Positions 12,176 through 26,000 of a DNA stretch of 64,000 bases are shown piece after piece; the stretch's first letter is position 1, and each line of letters opens with the position of its first letter. The stretch lies in assembly GCA_964057225.1 (NCBI GenBank), contig OZ059898.1:17709267-17773266 (forward strand), in the 5' to 3' direction. The translations under genes were made by a program, and so were the position numbers. Origin of the DNA: Auanema rhodensis (Eukaryota > Nematoda > Chromadorea > Rhabditida > Rhabditidae). A model generated the notes under the pieces. The model did not search any database and was not told the DNA's origin. It saw nothing but the letters and a program-made list of their open reading frames with translations.

Positions 12176-13575
12176 CGTTTCTCAATGTAGTATAGTGCAT
12201 TCGATGCGGATTTTTAAGCTGCGTCGATCTGTGTTATCAGATTTGCGCTAGCTTAAAAATGCACCGAGACATCAACTGATATAAGTTCACACTTATATCC
12301 TCGATTTTCACCCTGAAGAATTGATTTTTTCGTTGAATAACATTGTCCATCGTCTTTGCCTTGAAAAACGAAATCTGAAAACTTCTACTTTTTGCTAAAT
12401 TATTTTGAAATTTTTCGAAAAAATTTTTGTCAAAATGTTTTTGGAAGCAATGTTGAGTGTACATGGAAACTCAACATACACTAATGCATTATTTTTCAAA
12501 CGATCATAACTAATTTTTGTATTAAGCGTTTCTCAATGTAGTATAGTGCATTCGATGCGGATTTTTAAGCTGCGTCGATCTGTGTTATCAGATTTGCGCT
12601 AGCTTAAAAATGTACCGAGACATCAACTGATATAAGTTCACACTTATATCCTCGATTTTCACCCTGAAGAAATAATTTTTTCGTTGAATAACATTGTCCA
12701 TCGTCTTTGCCTTATAAAAAGGAATCTAAAAACATTTACTTTTTGCTAAATTATTTTGAAATTTTTCGAAAAAATTTTTGTCAAAATGTTTTTGGAAGCA
12801 ATGTTGAGTGTACATGGAAACTCAACATACACTAATGCATTATTTTTCAAACGATCATAACTAATTTTTGTATTAAGCGTTTCTCAATGTAGTATAGTGC
12901 ATTCGATGCGGATTTTTAAGCTGCGTCGATCTGTGTTATCAGATTTGCGCTAGCTTAAAAATGCACCGAGACATCAACTGATATAAGTTCACACTTATAT
13001 CCTCGATTTTCACCCTGAAGAAATAATTTTTTCGTTGAATAACATTGTCCATCGTCTTTGCCTTGAAAAAAAAAATCTAAAAACATCTACTTTTTGCTAA
13101 ATTATTTTGAAATTTTTCGAAAAAATTTTTGTCAAAATGTTTTTGGAAGCAATGTTGAGTGTACATGGAAACTCAACATACACTAATGCATCATTTTTCA
13201 AACAATCATAACTAATTTTTGTATTAAGCGTTTCTCAATGTAGAATAGTGCATTCGATGCAGTTTTGTAAGCTGCGTCGATCTGTTTGATCAGATTTGGG
13301 CTAGCTTAAAAATGCACCGAGATATCAACTGATATAAGTTCACACTTATATCCTCGATTTTCACCCTGAAGAATTAATTTTTTCGTTGAATAACATTATC
13401 CATCGTCTTTGCCTTGAAAAAAGGAATCTAAAAACATCTACTTCTTGCTAAATTATTCTGAAATTTTTCGAAAAAATTTTTGTCAAAATGTTTTTGGAAG
13501 CAATGTTGAGTGTACATGGAAACTCAACATACACTAATGCATCATTTTTCAAACGATCATAACTAATTTTTGTAT
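12176..13575. repeat. Four-monomer block duplicated 22 units away (second copy)
   Basis: This is the partner of 4,454-5,853 at an exact 22-monomer offset. It sits as an island of sub-array A-type monomers inside sub-array B. That placement suggests transfer of a 1.4-kb segment by unequal exchange or gene conversion rather than independent mutation. Confidence 0.85.
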
Positions 13576-13688
13576 TAAGCGTTTCTCAATGTAGTATAGT
13601 GCATTCGATGCGGATTTTTAAGCTGCGTCGATCTGTGTTATCAGATTTGCGCTAGCTTAAAAATGCACCGAGATATCAACTGATATAA

Positions 13689-15794
13689 GTTCACACTTAT
13701 ATCCTCGATTTTCACCCTGAATAATTAATTTTTTCGTTGAATAACATTGTCCATCGTCTTTGCCTTGAAAAAAGGAATCTAAAAACATCTACTTTCTGCT
13801 AAATTATTCTGAAATTTTTCGAAAAAATTTTTGTCAAAATGTTTTTGGAAGCAATGTTGAGTGTACATGGAAACTCAACATACACTAATGCATCATTTTT
13901 CAAACGATCATAACTAATTTCTGTATTAAGCGTTTCTCAATGTAGTATAGTGCATTTGATGCGGATTTTTAAGCTGCGTCGATCTGTGTTATCAGATTTG
14001 CGCTAGCTTAAAAATGCACCGAGATATCAACTGATATAAGTTCACACTTATATCCTCGATTTTCACCCTGAAGAATTAATTTTTTCGTTGAATAACATTG
14101 TCCATCGTCTTTGCCTTGAAAAACGAAATCTGAAAACATCTACTTTTTGCTAAATTATTTTGAAATTTTTCGAAAAAATTTTTGTCAAAATGTTTTTGGA
14201 AGCAATGTTGAGTGTACATGGAAACTTAACATACACTAATGCATCATTTTTCAAACAATCATAACTAATTTTTGTATTAAGCGTTTCTCAATGTAGAATA
14301 GTGCATTCGATGCGGATTTTTAAGCTGCGTCGATCTGTGTTATCAGATTTGCGCTAGCTTAAAAATGCACCGAGATATCAACTGATATAAGTTCACACTT
14401 ATATCCTCGATTTTCACCCTGAAGAATTAATTTTTTCGTTGAATAACATTGTCCATCGTCTTTGCCTTGAAAAACGAAATCTGAAAACATCTACTTTTTG
14501 CTAAATTATTTTGAAATTTTTCGAAAAAATTTTTGTCAAAATGTTTTTGGAAGCAATGTTGAGTGTACATGGAAACTCAACATACACTAATGCATCATTT
14601 TTCAAACAATCATAACTAATTTTTGTATTAAGCGTTTCTCAATGTAGAATAGTGCATTCGATGCGGATTTTTAAGCTGCGTCGATCTGTGTTATCAGATT
14701 TGGGCTAGCTTAAAAATGCACCGAGATATCAACTGATATAAGTTCACACTTATATCCTCGATTTTCACCCTGAAGAATTAATTTTTTCGTTGAATAACAT
14801 TGTCCATCGTCTTTGCCTTGAAAAAAGGAATCTAAAAACATCTACTTTCTGCTAAATTATTCTGAAATTTTTCGAAAAAATTTTTGTCAAAATGTTTTTG
14901 GAAGCAATGTTGAGTGTACATGGAAACTCAACATACACTAATGCATCATTTTTCAAACGATCATAACTAATTTCTGTATTAAGCGTTTCTCAATGTAGTA
15001 TAGTGCATTTGATGCGGATTTTTAAGCTGCGTCGATCTGTGTTATCAGATTTGCGCTAGCTTAAAAATGCACCGAGATATCAACTGATATAAGTTCACAC
15101 TTATATCCTCGATTTTCACCCTGAAGAATTAATTTTTTCGTTGAATAACATTGTCCATCGTCTTTGCCTTGAAAAACGAAATCTGAAAACATCTACTTTT
15201 TGCTAAATTATTTTGAAATTTTTCGAAAAAATTTTTGTCAAAATGTTTTTGGAAGCAATGTTGAGTGTACATGGAAACTTAACATACACTAATGCATCAT
15301 TTTTCAAACAATCATAACTAATTTTTGTATTAAGCGTTTCTCAATGTAGAATAGTGCATTCGATGCGGATTTTTAAGCTGCGTCGATCTGTGTTATCAGA
15401 TTTGCGCTAGCTTAAAAATGCACCGAGATATCAACTGATATAAGTTCACACTTATATCCTCGATTTTCACCCTGAAGAATTAATTTTTTCGTTGAATAAC
15501 ATTGTCCATCGTCTTTGCCTTGAAAAACGAAATCTGAAAACATCTACTTTTTGCTAAATTATTTTGAAATTTTTCGAAAAAATTTTTGTCAAAATGTTTT
15601 TGGAAGCAATGTTGAGTGTACATGGAAACTCAACATACACTAATGCATCATTTTTCAAACAATCATAACTAATTTTTGTATTAAGCGTTTCTCAATGTAG
15701 AATAGTGCATTCGATGCGGATTTTTAAGCTGCGTCGATCTGTGTTATCAGATTTGGGCTAGCTTAAAAATGCACCGAGATATCAACTGATATAA
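13689..15794. repeat. Tandem 3-mer higher-order repeat, two copies (2 x 1,053 bp)
   Basis: The order is: a unit with CTTTCTGC and GCATTTGATG; a unit with GGAAACTTAAC and ending ATTTGCG; a unit with GGAAACTCAAC and ending ATTTGGG. It runs from 13,689 and repeats from 14,742. GAAACTTAAC occurs at 14,221, 15,274 and 15,976, giving spacings of 1,053 and then 702 bp. The last two units of the trimer are therefore repeated once more as a dimer at 15,795-16,496. Differences noticed include AATAATT versus AAGAATT at the start of the first copy. Confidence 0.85.
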
Positions 15795-16496
15795 GTTCAC
15801 ACTTATATCCTCGATTTTCACCCTGAAGAATTAATTTTTTCGTTGAATAACATTGTCCATCGTCTTTGCCTTGAAAAACGAAATCTGAAAACATCTACTT
15901 TTTGCTAAATTATTTTGAAATTTTTCGAAAAAATTTTTGTCAAAATGTTTTTGGAAGCAATGTTGAGTGTACATGGAAACTTAACATACACTAATGCATC
16001 ATTTTTCAAACAATCATAACTAATTTTTGTATTAAGCGTTTCTCAATGTAGAATAGTGCATTCGATGCGGATTTTTAAGCTGCGTCGATCTGTGTTATCA
16101 GATTTGCGCTAGCTTAAAAATGCACCGAGATATCAACTGATATAAGTTCACACTTATATCCTCGATTTTCACCCTGAAGAATTAATTTTTTCGTTGAATA
16201 ACATTGTCCATCGTCTTTGCCTTGAAAAACGAAATCTGAAAACATCTACTTTTTGCTAAATTATTTTGAAATTTTTCGAAAAAATTTTTGTCAAAATGTT
16301 TTTGGAAGCAATGTTGAGTGTACATGGAAACTCAACATACACTAATGCATCATTTTTCAAACAATCATAACTAATTTTTGTATTAAGCGTTTCTCAATGT
16401 AGAATAGTGCATTCGATGCGGATTTTTCAGCTGCGTCGATCTGTGTTATCAGATTTGGGCTAGCTTAAAAATGCACCGAGATATCAACTGATATAA
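15795..16496. repeat. Extra dimer (702 bp) copied from the preceding trimer
   Basis: The pair of units with CTTAAC/ATTTGCG and CTCAAC/ATTTGGG repeats the pair at 15,093-15,794 without the CTTTCTGC unit. The second unit has a private change, TTTTTCAGCTGCG instead of TTTTTAAGCTGCG, near 16,428. Change of period from three to two units within one run is a direct trace of out-of-register exchange. Confidence 0.8.
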
Positions 16497-19400
16497 GTTC
16501 ACACTTATATCCTCGATTTTCACCCTGAAGAATTAATTTTTTCGTTGAATAACATTGTCCATCGTCTTTGCCTTGAAAAAAGGAATCTAAAAACATCTAC
16601 TTTTTGCTAAAGTATTCTGAAATTTTTCGAAAAAATTTTTGTCAAAATGTTTTTGGAAGCAATGTTGAGTGTACATGGAAACTCAACATACACTAATGCA
16701 TCATTTTTCAAACGATCATAACTAATTTTTGTATTAAGCGTTTCTCAATGTAGTATAGTGCATTCGATGCGGATTTTTAAGCTGCGTCGATCTGTGTTAT
16801 CAGATTTGCGCTAGCTTAAAAATGCACCGAGACATCAACTGATATAAGTTCACACTTATATCCTCGATTTTCTCCCTGAAGAATTAATTTTTTCGTTGAA
16901 TAACATTGTCCATCGTCTTTGCCTTGAAAAAAGGAATCTAAAAACATCTACTTTTTGCTAAATTATTTCGAAATTTTTCGAAAAAATTTTTGTCAAAATG
17001 TTTTTGGAAGCAATGTTGAGTGTACATGGAAACTCAACATACACTAATGCATCATTTTTCAAACGATCATAACTAATTTTTGTATTAAGCGTTTTTCAAT
17101 GTAGTATAGTGCATTCGATGCGGAATTTTAAGCTGCGTCGATCTGTGTTATCAGATTTGCGCTAGCTTAAAAATGCACCGAGACATCAACTGATATAAGT
17201 TCACACTTATATCCTCGATTTTCACCCTGAAGAATTTATTTTTTCGTTGAATAACATTGTCCATCGTCTTTGCCTTGAAAAAAGGAATCTAAAAACATCT
17301 ACTTTCTGCTAAATTATTCTGAAATTTTTCGAAAAAATTTTTGTCAAAATGTTTTTGGAAGCAATGTTGAGTGTACATGGAAACTCAACATACACTAATG
17401 CATCATTTTTCAAACGATCATAACTAATTTTTGTATTAAGCGTTTCTCAATGTAGTATAGTGCATTCGATGCGGATTTTCAAGCTGCGTCGATCTGTGTT
17501 ATCAGATTTGGGCTAGCTTAAAAATGCACCGAGATATCAACTGATATAAGTTCACACTTATATCCTCGATTTTCACCCTGAAGAATTAATTTTTTCGTTG
17601 AATAACATTGTCCATCGTCTTTGCCTTGAAAAAAGGAATCTAAAAACATCTACTTTTTGCTAAATTATTCTGAAATTTTTCGAAAAAATTTTTGTCAAAA
17701 TGTTTTTGGAAGCAATGTTGAGTGTACATGGAAACTCAACATACACTAATGCATCATTTTTCAAACGATCATAACTAATTTTTGTATTAAGCGTTTCTCA
17801 ATGTAGTATAGTGCATTCGATGCGGATTTTTAAGCTGCATCGATCTGTGTTATCAGATTTGCGCTAGCTTAAAAATGCACCGAGACATCAACTGATATAA
17901 GTTCACACTTATATCCTCGATTTTCTCCCTGAAGAATTAATTTTTTCGTTGAATAACATTGTCCATCGTCTTTGCCTTGAAAAAAGGAATCTAAAAACAT
18001 CTACTTTTTGCTAAATTATTTCGAAATTTTTCGAAAAAATTTTTGTCAAAATGTTTTTGGAAGCAATGTTGAGTGTACATGGAAACTCAACATACACTAA
18101 TGCATCATTTTTCAAACGATCATAACTAATTTTTGTATTAAGCGTTTTTCAATGTAGTATAGTGCATTCGATGCGGAATTTTAAGCTGCGTCGATCTGTG
18201 TTATCAGATTTGCGCTAGCTTAAAAATGCACCGAGACATCAACTGATATAAGTTCACACTTATATCCTCGATTTTCACCCTGAAGAATTTATTTTTTCGT
18301 TGAATAACATTGTCCATCGTCTTTGCCTTGAAAAAAGGAATCTAAAAACATCTACTTTCTGCTAAATTATTCTGAAATTTTTCGAAAAAATTTTTGTCAA
18401 AATGTTTTTGGAAGCAATGTTGAGTGTACATGGAAACTCAACATACACTAATGCATCATTTTTCAAACGATCATAACTAATTTCTGTATTAAGCGTTTCT
18501 CAATGTAGTATAGTGCATTCGATGCGGATTTTTAAGCTGCGTCGATCTGTGTTATCAGATTTGCGCTAGCTTAAAAATGCACCGAGATATCAACTGATAT
18601 AAGTTCACACTTATATCCTCGATTTTCACCCTGAAGAATTAATTTTTTCGTTGAATAACATTGTCCATCGTCTTTGCCTTGAAAAACGAAATCTGAAAAC
18701 ATCTACTTTTTGCTAAATTATTTTGAAATTTTTCGAAAAAATTTTTGTCAAAATGTTTTTGGAAGCAATGTTGAGTGTACATGGAAACTCAACATACACT
18801 AATGCATCATTTTTCAAACGATCACAACTAAATTTTGTATAAAGCGTTTCTCAATGTAGTATAGTGCATTCGATGCGGATTTGTAAGCTGCGTCGATCTG
18901 TGTTATCAGATTTGCGCTAGCTTGAAAATGCACCGAGATATCAACTGATATAAGTTCACACTTATATCCTCGATTTTCACCCTGAAGAATTAATTTTTTC
19001 GTTGAATAACATTGTCCATCGTCTTTGCCTTGAAAAACGGAATCTGAAAACATCTACTTTTTGCTAAATTATTTTGAAATTTTTCGAAAAAATTTTTGTC
19101 AAAATGTTTTTGGAAGCAATGTTGAGTGTACATGGAAACTCAACATACACTAATGCATCATTTTTCAAACGATCATAACTAATTTTTGTATTAAGCGTTT
19201 TTCAATGTAGTATAGTGCATTCGATGCGGAATTTTAAGCTGCGTCGATCTGTGTTATCAGATTTGCGCTAGCTTAAAAATGCACCGAGACATCAACTGAT
19301 ATAAGTTCACACTTATATCCTCGATTTTCACCCTGAAGAATTTATTTTTTCGTTGAATAACATTGTCCATCGTCTTTGCCTTGAAAAAAGGAATCTAAAA

Positions 19401-20006
19401 ACATCTACTTTCTGCTAAATTATTCTGAAATTTTTCGAAAAAATTTTTGTCAAAATGTTTTTGGAAGCAATGTTGAGTGTACATGGAAACTCAACATACC
19501 CTAATGCATCATTTTTCAAACGATCATAACTAATTTCTGTATTAAGCGTTTCTCAATGTAGTATAGTGCATTTGATGCGGATTTTTAAGCTGCGTCGATC
19601 TGTGTTATCAGATTTGCGCTAGCTTAAAAATGCACCGAGATATCAACTGATATAAGTTCACACTTATATCCTCGATTTTCACCCTGAAGAATTAATTTTT
19701 TCGTTGAATAACATTGTCCATCGTCTTTGCCTTGAAAAACGAAATCTGAAAACATCTACTTTTTGCTAAATTATTTTGAATTTTTTCGAAAAAATTTTTG
19801 TCAAAATGTTTTTGGAAGCAATGTTGAGTGTACATGGAAACTCAACATACACTAATGCATCATTTTTCAAACGATCACAACTAATTTTTGTATAAAGCGT
19901 TTCTCAATGTAGTATAGTGCATTCGATGCGGATTTGTAAGCTGCGTCGATCTGTGTTATCAGATTTGCGCTAGCTTGAAAATGCACCGAGATATCAACTG
20001 ATATAA
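16497..20006. repeat. Sub-array C: 3-mer higher-order repeat (1,053 bp)
   Basis: GCGGAATTTTAAG occurs at about 17,120, 18,173 and 19,226, exactly 1,053 bp apart, each followed one unit later by GAATTTATTTTTTC and CTTTCTGC. The third unit of the period changes: a plain unit at 17,550, then units at 18,603 and 19,656 with GATCACAACTAA, GTATAAAGCG, GATTTGTAAG and GCTTGAAAATG. TTTTCTCCCTG appears at 16,868 and 17,921. The unit starting at 16,497 has a private GTATTCTG. Confidence 0.85.
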
Positions 20007-23000
20007 GTTCACACTTATATCCTCGATTTTCACCCTGAAGAATTAATTTTTTCGTTGAATAACATTGTCCATCGTCTTTGCCTTGAAAAACGGAATCTAA
20101 AAACATCTACTTTTTGCTAAATTATTTTGAAATTTTTCGAAAAAATTTTTGTCAAAATGTTTTTGGAAGCAATGTTGAGTGTACATGGAAACTCAACATA
20201 CACTAATGCATCATTTTTTAAACGATCATAACTAATTTTTGTATTAAGCGTTTCTCAATGTAGTATAGTGCATTCGATGCGGATTTTTAAGCTGCGTCGA
20301 TCTGTGTTATCGGATTTTCGCTAGCTTAAAAATGCACCGAGATATCAACTGATATAAGTTCACACTTATATCCTCGATTTTCACCCTGAAGAATTAATTT
20401 TTTCGTTGAATAACATTGTCCATCGTCTTTGCCTTGAAAAACGGAATCTGAAAACATCTACTTTTTGCTAAATTATTTTGAAATTTTTCGAAAAAATTTT
20501 TGTCAAAATGTTTTTGGAAGCAATGTTGAGTGTACATGGAAACTCAACATACACTAATGCATCATTTTTCAAACGATCATAACTAATTTTTGTATTAAGC
20601 GTTTCTCAATGTAGTATAGTGCATTCGATGCGGATTTTTAAGCTGCGTCGATCTGTGTTATCGGATTTTCGCTAGCTTAAAAATGCACCGAGATATCAAC
20701 TGATATAAGTTCACACTTATATCCTCGATTTTCACCCTGAAGAATTAATTTTTTCTTTGAATAACATTGTCCATCGTCTTTGCCTTGAAAAACGGAATCT
20801 GAAAACATCTACTTTTTGCTAAATTATTTTGAAATTTTTCGAAAAAATTTTTGTCAAAATGTTTTTGGAAGCAAGGTTGAGTGTACTTGGAAACTCAACA
20901 TACACTAATGCATTATTTTTCAAACGATCATAACTAATTTTTGTATTAAGCGTTTCTCAATGTAGTATAGTGCATTCGATGCGGATTTTTAAGCTGCGTC
21001 GATCTGTGTTATCAGATTTGCGCTAGCTTAAAAATGCACCGAGATATCAACTGATATAAGTTCACACTTATATCCTCGATTTTCACCCTGAAGAATTAAT
21101 TTTTTCGTTGAATAACATTGTCCATCGTCTTTGCCTTAAAAAAAGGAATCTAAAAACATCTACTTTTTGCTAAATTATTTTGAAATTTTTCGAAAAAATT
21201 TTTGTCAAAATGTTTTTGGAAGCAATGTTGAGTGTACATGGAAACTCAACATACACTAATGCATCATTTTTTAAACGATCATAACTAATTTTTGTATTAA
21301 GCGTTTCTCAATGTAGTATAGTGCATTCGATGCGGATTTTTAAGCTCCGTCGATCTGTGTTATCGGATTTTCGCTAGCTTAAAAATGCACCGAGATATCA
21401 ACTGATATAAGTTCACACTTATATCCTCGATTTTCACCCTGAAGAATTAATTTTTTCGTTGAATAACATTGTCCATCGTTTTTGCCTTGAAAAACGAAAT
21501 CTGAAAACATCTACTTTTTGCTAAATTATTTTGAAATTTTTCGAAAAAATTTTTGTCAAAATGTTTTTGGAAGCAATGTTGAGTGTACATGGAAACTCAA
21601 CATACACTAATGCATTATTTTTCAAACGATCATAACTAATTTTTGTATTAAGCGTTTCTCAATGTAATATAGTGCATTCGATGCGGATTTTTAAGCTGCG
21701 TCGATCTGTGTTATCGGATTTTCGCTAGCTTAAAAATGCACCGAGATATCAACTGATATAAGTTCACACTTATATCCTCGATTTTCACCCTGAAGAATTA
21801 ATTTTTTCGTTGAATAACATTGTCCATCGTTTTTGCCTTGAAAAACGAAATCTGAAAACATCTACTTTTTGCTAAATTATTTTGAAATTTTTCGAAAAAA
21901 TTTTTGTCAAAATGTTTTTGGAAGCAATGTTGAGTGTACATGGAAACTCAACATACACTAATGCATTATTTTTCAAACGATCATAACTAATTTTTGTATT
22001 AAGCGTTTCTCAATGTAATATAGTGCATTCGATGCGGATTTTTAAGCTGCGTCGATCTGTGTTATCGGATTTTCGCTAGCTTAAAAATGCACCGAGATAT
22101 CAACTGATATAAGTTCACACTTATATCCTCGATTTTCACCCTGAAGAATTAATTTTTTCGTTGAATAACATTGTCCATCGTCTTTGCCTTGAAAAAAGGA
22201 ATCTAAAAACATCTACTTTTTGCTAAATTATTCTGAAATTTTTCGAAAAAATTTTTGTCAAAATGTTTTTGGAAGCAAGGTTGAGTGTACATGGAAACTC
22301 AACATACACTAATGCATTATTTTTCAAACGATCATAACTAATTTTTGTATTAAGCGTTTCTCAATGTAATATAGTGCATTCGATGCGGATTTTTAAGCTG
22401 CGTCGATCTGTGTTATCGGATTTTCGCTAGCTTAAAAATGCACCGAGATATCAACTGATATAAGTTCACACTTATATCCTCGATTTTCACCCTGAAGAAT
22501 TAATTTTTTCGTTGAATAACATTGTCCATCGTCTTTGCCTTGTAAAAAGGAATCTAAAAACATCTACTTTTTGCTAAATTATTCTGAAATTTTTCGAAAA
22601 AATTTTTGTCAAAATGTTTTTGGAAGCAAGGTTGAGTGTACTTGGAAACTCAACATACACTAATGCATTATTTTTCAAACGATCATAACTAATTTTTGTA
22701 TTAAGCGTTTCTCAATGTAGTATAGTGCATTCGATGCGGATTTTTAAGCTGCGTCGATCTGTGTTATCAGATTTGCGCTAGCTTAAAAATGCACCGAGAT
22801 ATCAACTGATATAAGTTCACACTTATATCCTCGATTTTCACCCTGAAGAATTAATTTTTTCGTTGAATAACATTGTCCATCGTCTTTGCCTTGTAAAAAG
22901 GAATCTAAAAACATCTACTTTTTGCTAAATTATTCTGAAATTTTTCGAAAAAATTTTTGTCAAAATGTTTTTGGAAGCAAGGTTGAGTGTACATGGAAAC

Positions 23001-26000
23001 TCAACATACACTAATGCATTATTTTTCAAACGATCATAACTAATTTTTGTATTAAGCGTTTCTCAATGTAATATAGTGCATTCGATGCGGATTTTTAAGC
23101 TGCGTCGATCTGTGTTATCGGATTTTCGCTAGCTTAAAAATGCACCGAGATATCAACTGATATAAGTTCACACTTATATCCTCGATTTTCACCCTGAAGA
23201 ATTAATTTTTTCGTTGAATAACATTGTCCATCGTCTTTGCCTTGAAAAAAGGAATCTAAAAACATCTACTTTTTGCTAAATTATTCTGAAATTTTTCGAA
23301 AAAATTTTTGTCAAAATGTTTTTGGAAGCAATGTTGAGTGTACATGGAAACTCAACATACACTAATGCATCATTTTTCAAACAATCATAACTAATTTTTG
23401 TATTAAGCGTTTCTCAATGTAATATAGTGCATTCGATGCGGATTTTTAAGCTGCGTCGATCTGTGTTATCGGATTTTCGCTAGCTTAAAAATGCACCGAG
23501 ATATCAACTGATATAAGTTCACACTTATATCCTCGATTTTCACCCTGAAGAATTAATTTTTTCGTTGAATAACATTGTCCATCGTCTTTGCCTTGTAAAA
23601 AGGAATCTAAAAACATCTACTTTTTGCTAAATTATTCTGAAATTTTTCGAAAAAATTTTTGTCAAAATGTTTTTGGAAGCAAGGTTGAGTGTACTTGGAA
23701 ACTCAACATACACTAATGCATTATTTTTCAAACGATCATAACTAATTTTTGTATTAAGCGTTTCTCAATGTAGTATAGTGCATTCGATGCGGATTTTTAA
23801 GCTGCGTCGATCTGTGTTATCAGATTTGCGCTAGCTTAAAAATGCACCGAGATATCAACTGATATAAGTTCACACTTATATCCTCGATTTTCACCCTGAA
23901 GAATTAATTTTTTCGTTGAATAACATTGTCCATCGTCTTTGCCTTGAAAAAAGGAATCTAAAAACATCTACTTTTTGCTAAATTATTTTGAAATTTTTCG
24001 AAAAAATTTTTGTCAAAATGTTTTTGGAAGCAAGGTTGAGTGTACATGGAAACTCAACATACACTAATGCATTATTTTTCAAACGATCATAACTAATTTT
24101 TGTATTAAGCGTTTTTCAATGTAGTATAGTGCATTCGATGCGGATTTTTAAGCTGCGTCGATCTGTGTTATCAGATTTGCGCTAGCTTAAAAATGCACCG
24201 AGATATCAACTGATATAAGTTCACACTTATATCCTCGATTTTCACCCTGAAGAATTAATTTTTTCGTTGAATAACATTGTCCATCGTCTTTGCCTTGAAA
24301 AAAGGAATCTAAAAACATCTACTTTTTGCTAAATTATTCTGAAATTTTTCGAAAAAATTTTTGTCAAAATGTTTTTGGAAGCAATGTTGAGTGTACATGG
24401 AAACTCAACATACACTAATGCATCATTTTTCAAACAATCATAACTAATTTTTGTATTAAGCGTTTCTCAATGTAATATAGTGCATTCGATGCGGATTTTT
24501 AAGCTGCGTCGATCTGTGTTATCGGATTTTCGCTAGCTTAAAAATGCACCGAGATATCAACTGATATAAGTTCACACTTATATCCTCGATTTTCACCCTG
24601 AAGAATTAATTTTTTCGTTGAATAACATTGTCCATCGTCTTTGCCTTGAAAAAAGGAATCTAAAAACATCTACTTTTTGCTAAATTATTCTGAAATTTTT
24701 CGAAAAAATTTTTGTCAAAATGTTTTTGGAAGCAATGTTGAGTGTACATGGAAACTCAACATACACTAATGCATCATTTTTCAAACAATCATAACTAATT
24801 TTTGTATTAAGCGTTTCTCAATGTAATATAGTGCATTCGATGCGGATTTTTAAGCTGCGTCGATCTGTGTTATCGGATTTTCGCTAGCTTAAAAATGCAC
24901 CGAGATATCAACTGATATAAGTTCACACTTATATCCTCGATTTTCACCCTGAAGAATTAATTTTTTCGTTGAATAACATTGTCCATCGTCTTTGCCTTGT
25001 AAAAAGGAATCTAAAAACATCTACTTTTTGCTAAATTATTCTGAAATTTTTCGAAAAAATTTTTGTCAAAATGTTTTTGGAAGCAAGGTTGAGTGTACTT
25101 GGAAACTCAACATACACTAATGCATTATTTTTCAAACGATCATAACTAATTTTTGTATTAAGCGTTTCTCAATGTAGTATAGTGCATTCGATGCGGATTT
25201 TTAAGCTGCGTCGATCTGTGTTATCAGATTTGCGCTAGCTTAAAAATGCACCGAGATATCAACTGATATAAGTTCACACTTATATCCTCGATTTTCACCC
25301 TGAAGAATTAATTTTTTCGTTGAATAACATTGTCCATCGTCTTTGCCTTGTAAAAAGGAATCTAAAAACATTTACTCTTTGCTAAATTATTCTGAAATTT
25401 TTCGAAAAAATTTTTGTCAAAATGTTTTTGGAAGCAAGGTTGAGTGTACTTGGAAACTCAACATACACTAATGCATTATTTTTCAAACGATCATAACTAA
25501 TTTTTGTATTAAGCGTTTCTCAATGTAGTATAGTGCATTCGATGCGGATTTTTAAGCTGCGTCGATCTGTGTTATCAGATTTGCGCTAGCTTAAAAATGC
25601 ACCGAGATATCAACTGATATAAGTTCACACTTATATCCTCGATTTTCACCCTGAAGAATTAATTTTTTCGTTGAATAACATTGTCCATCGTCTTTGCCTT
25701 GAAAAAAGGAATCTAAAAACATCTACTTTTTGCTAAATTATTTTGAAATTTTTCGAAAAAATTTTTGTCAAAATGTTTTTGGAAGCAAGGTTGAGTGTAC
25801 ATGGAAACTCAACATACACTAATGCATCATTTTTCAAACAATCATAACTAATTTTTGTATTAAGCGTTTCTCAATGTAATATAGTGCATTCGATGCGGAT
25901 TTTTAAGCTGCGTCGATCTGTGTTATCGGATTTTCGCTAGCTTAAAAATGCACCGAGATATCAACTGATATAAGTTCACACTTATATCCTCGATTTTCAC

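Larger units (their letters stand above)
9828..16496. repeat. Sub-array B: CGAAATCTGAAAACATC-type monomers with local amplifications
   Basis: Most of the 19 units share CGAAATCTGAAAACATC with CAATCATAAC, GTAGAATAG and GCGGATTTTT. They thus combine a right half related to class a of the preceding domain with a GCGG tail. The domain is interrupted near 12,176-13,575 by a block matching sub-array A. Unit 11,582-11,932 carries TTTTCTCCCTG and an unusual run of eight T in place of TACTTTTT. The TTTTCTCCCTG variant reappears 15 and 18 units downstream in sub-array C, showing exchange between neighbouring domains. Boundaries are approximate and set at unit starts. Confidence 0.8.

Noticed and set aside
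18814-20106. Two minus-strand open frames of 79 codons (18,814-19,053 and 19,867-20,106)
   Set aside because: They lie exactly 1,053 bp apart in the 3-mer repeat, read across the unit junction, and depend on the GCTTGAAAATG and GATTTGTAAG variants. There is no promoter context or family resemblance.
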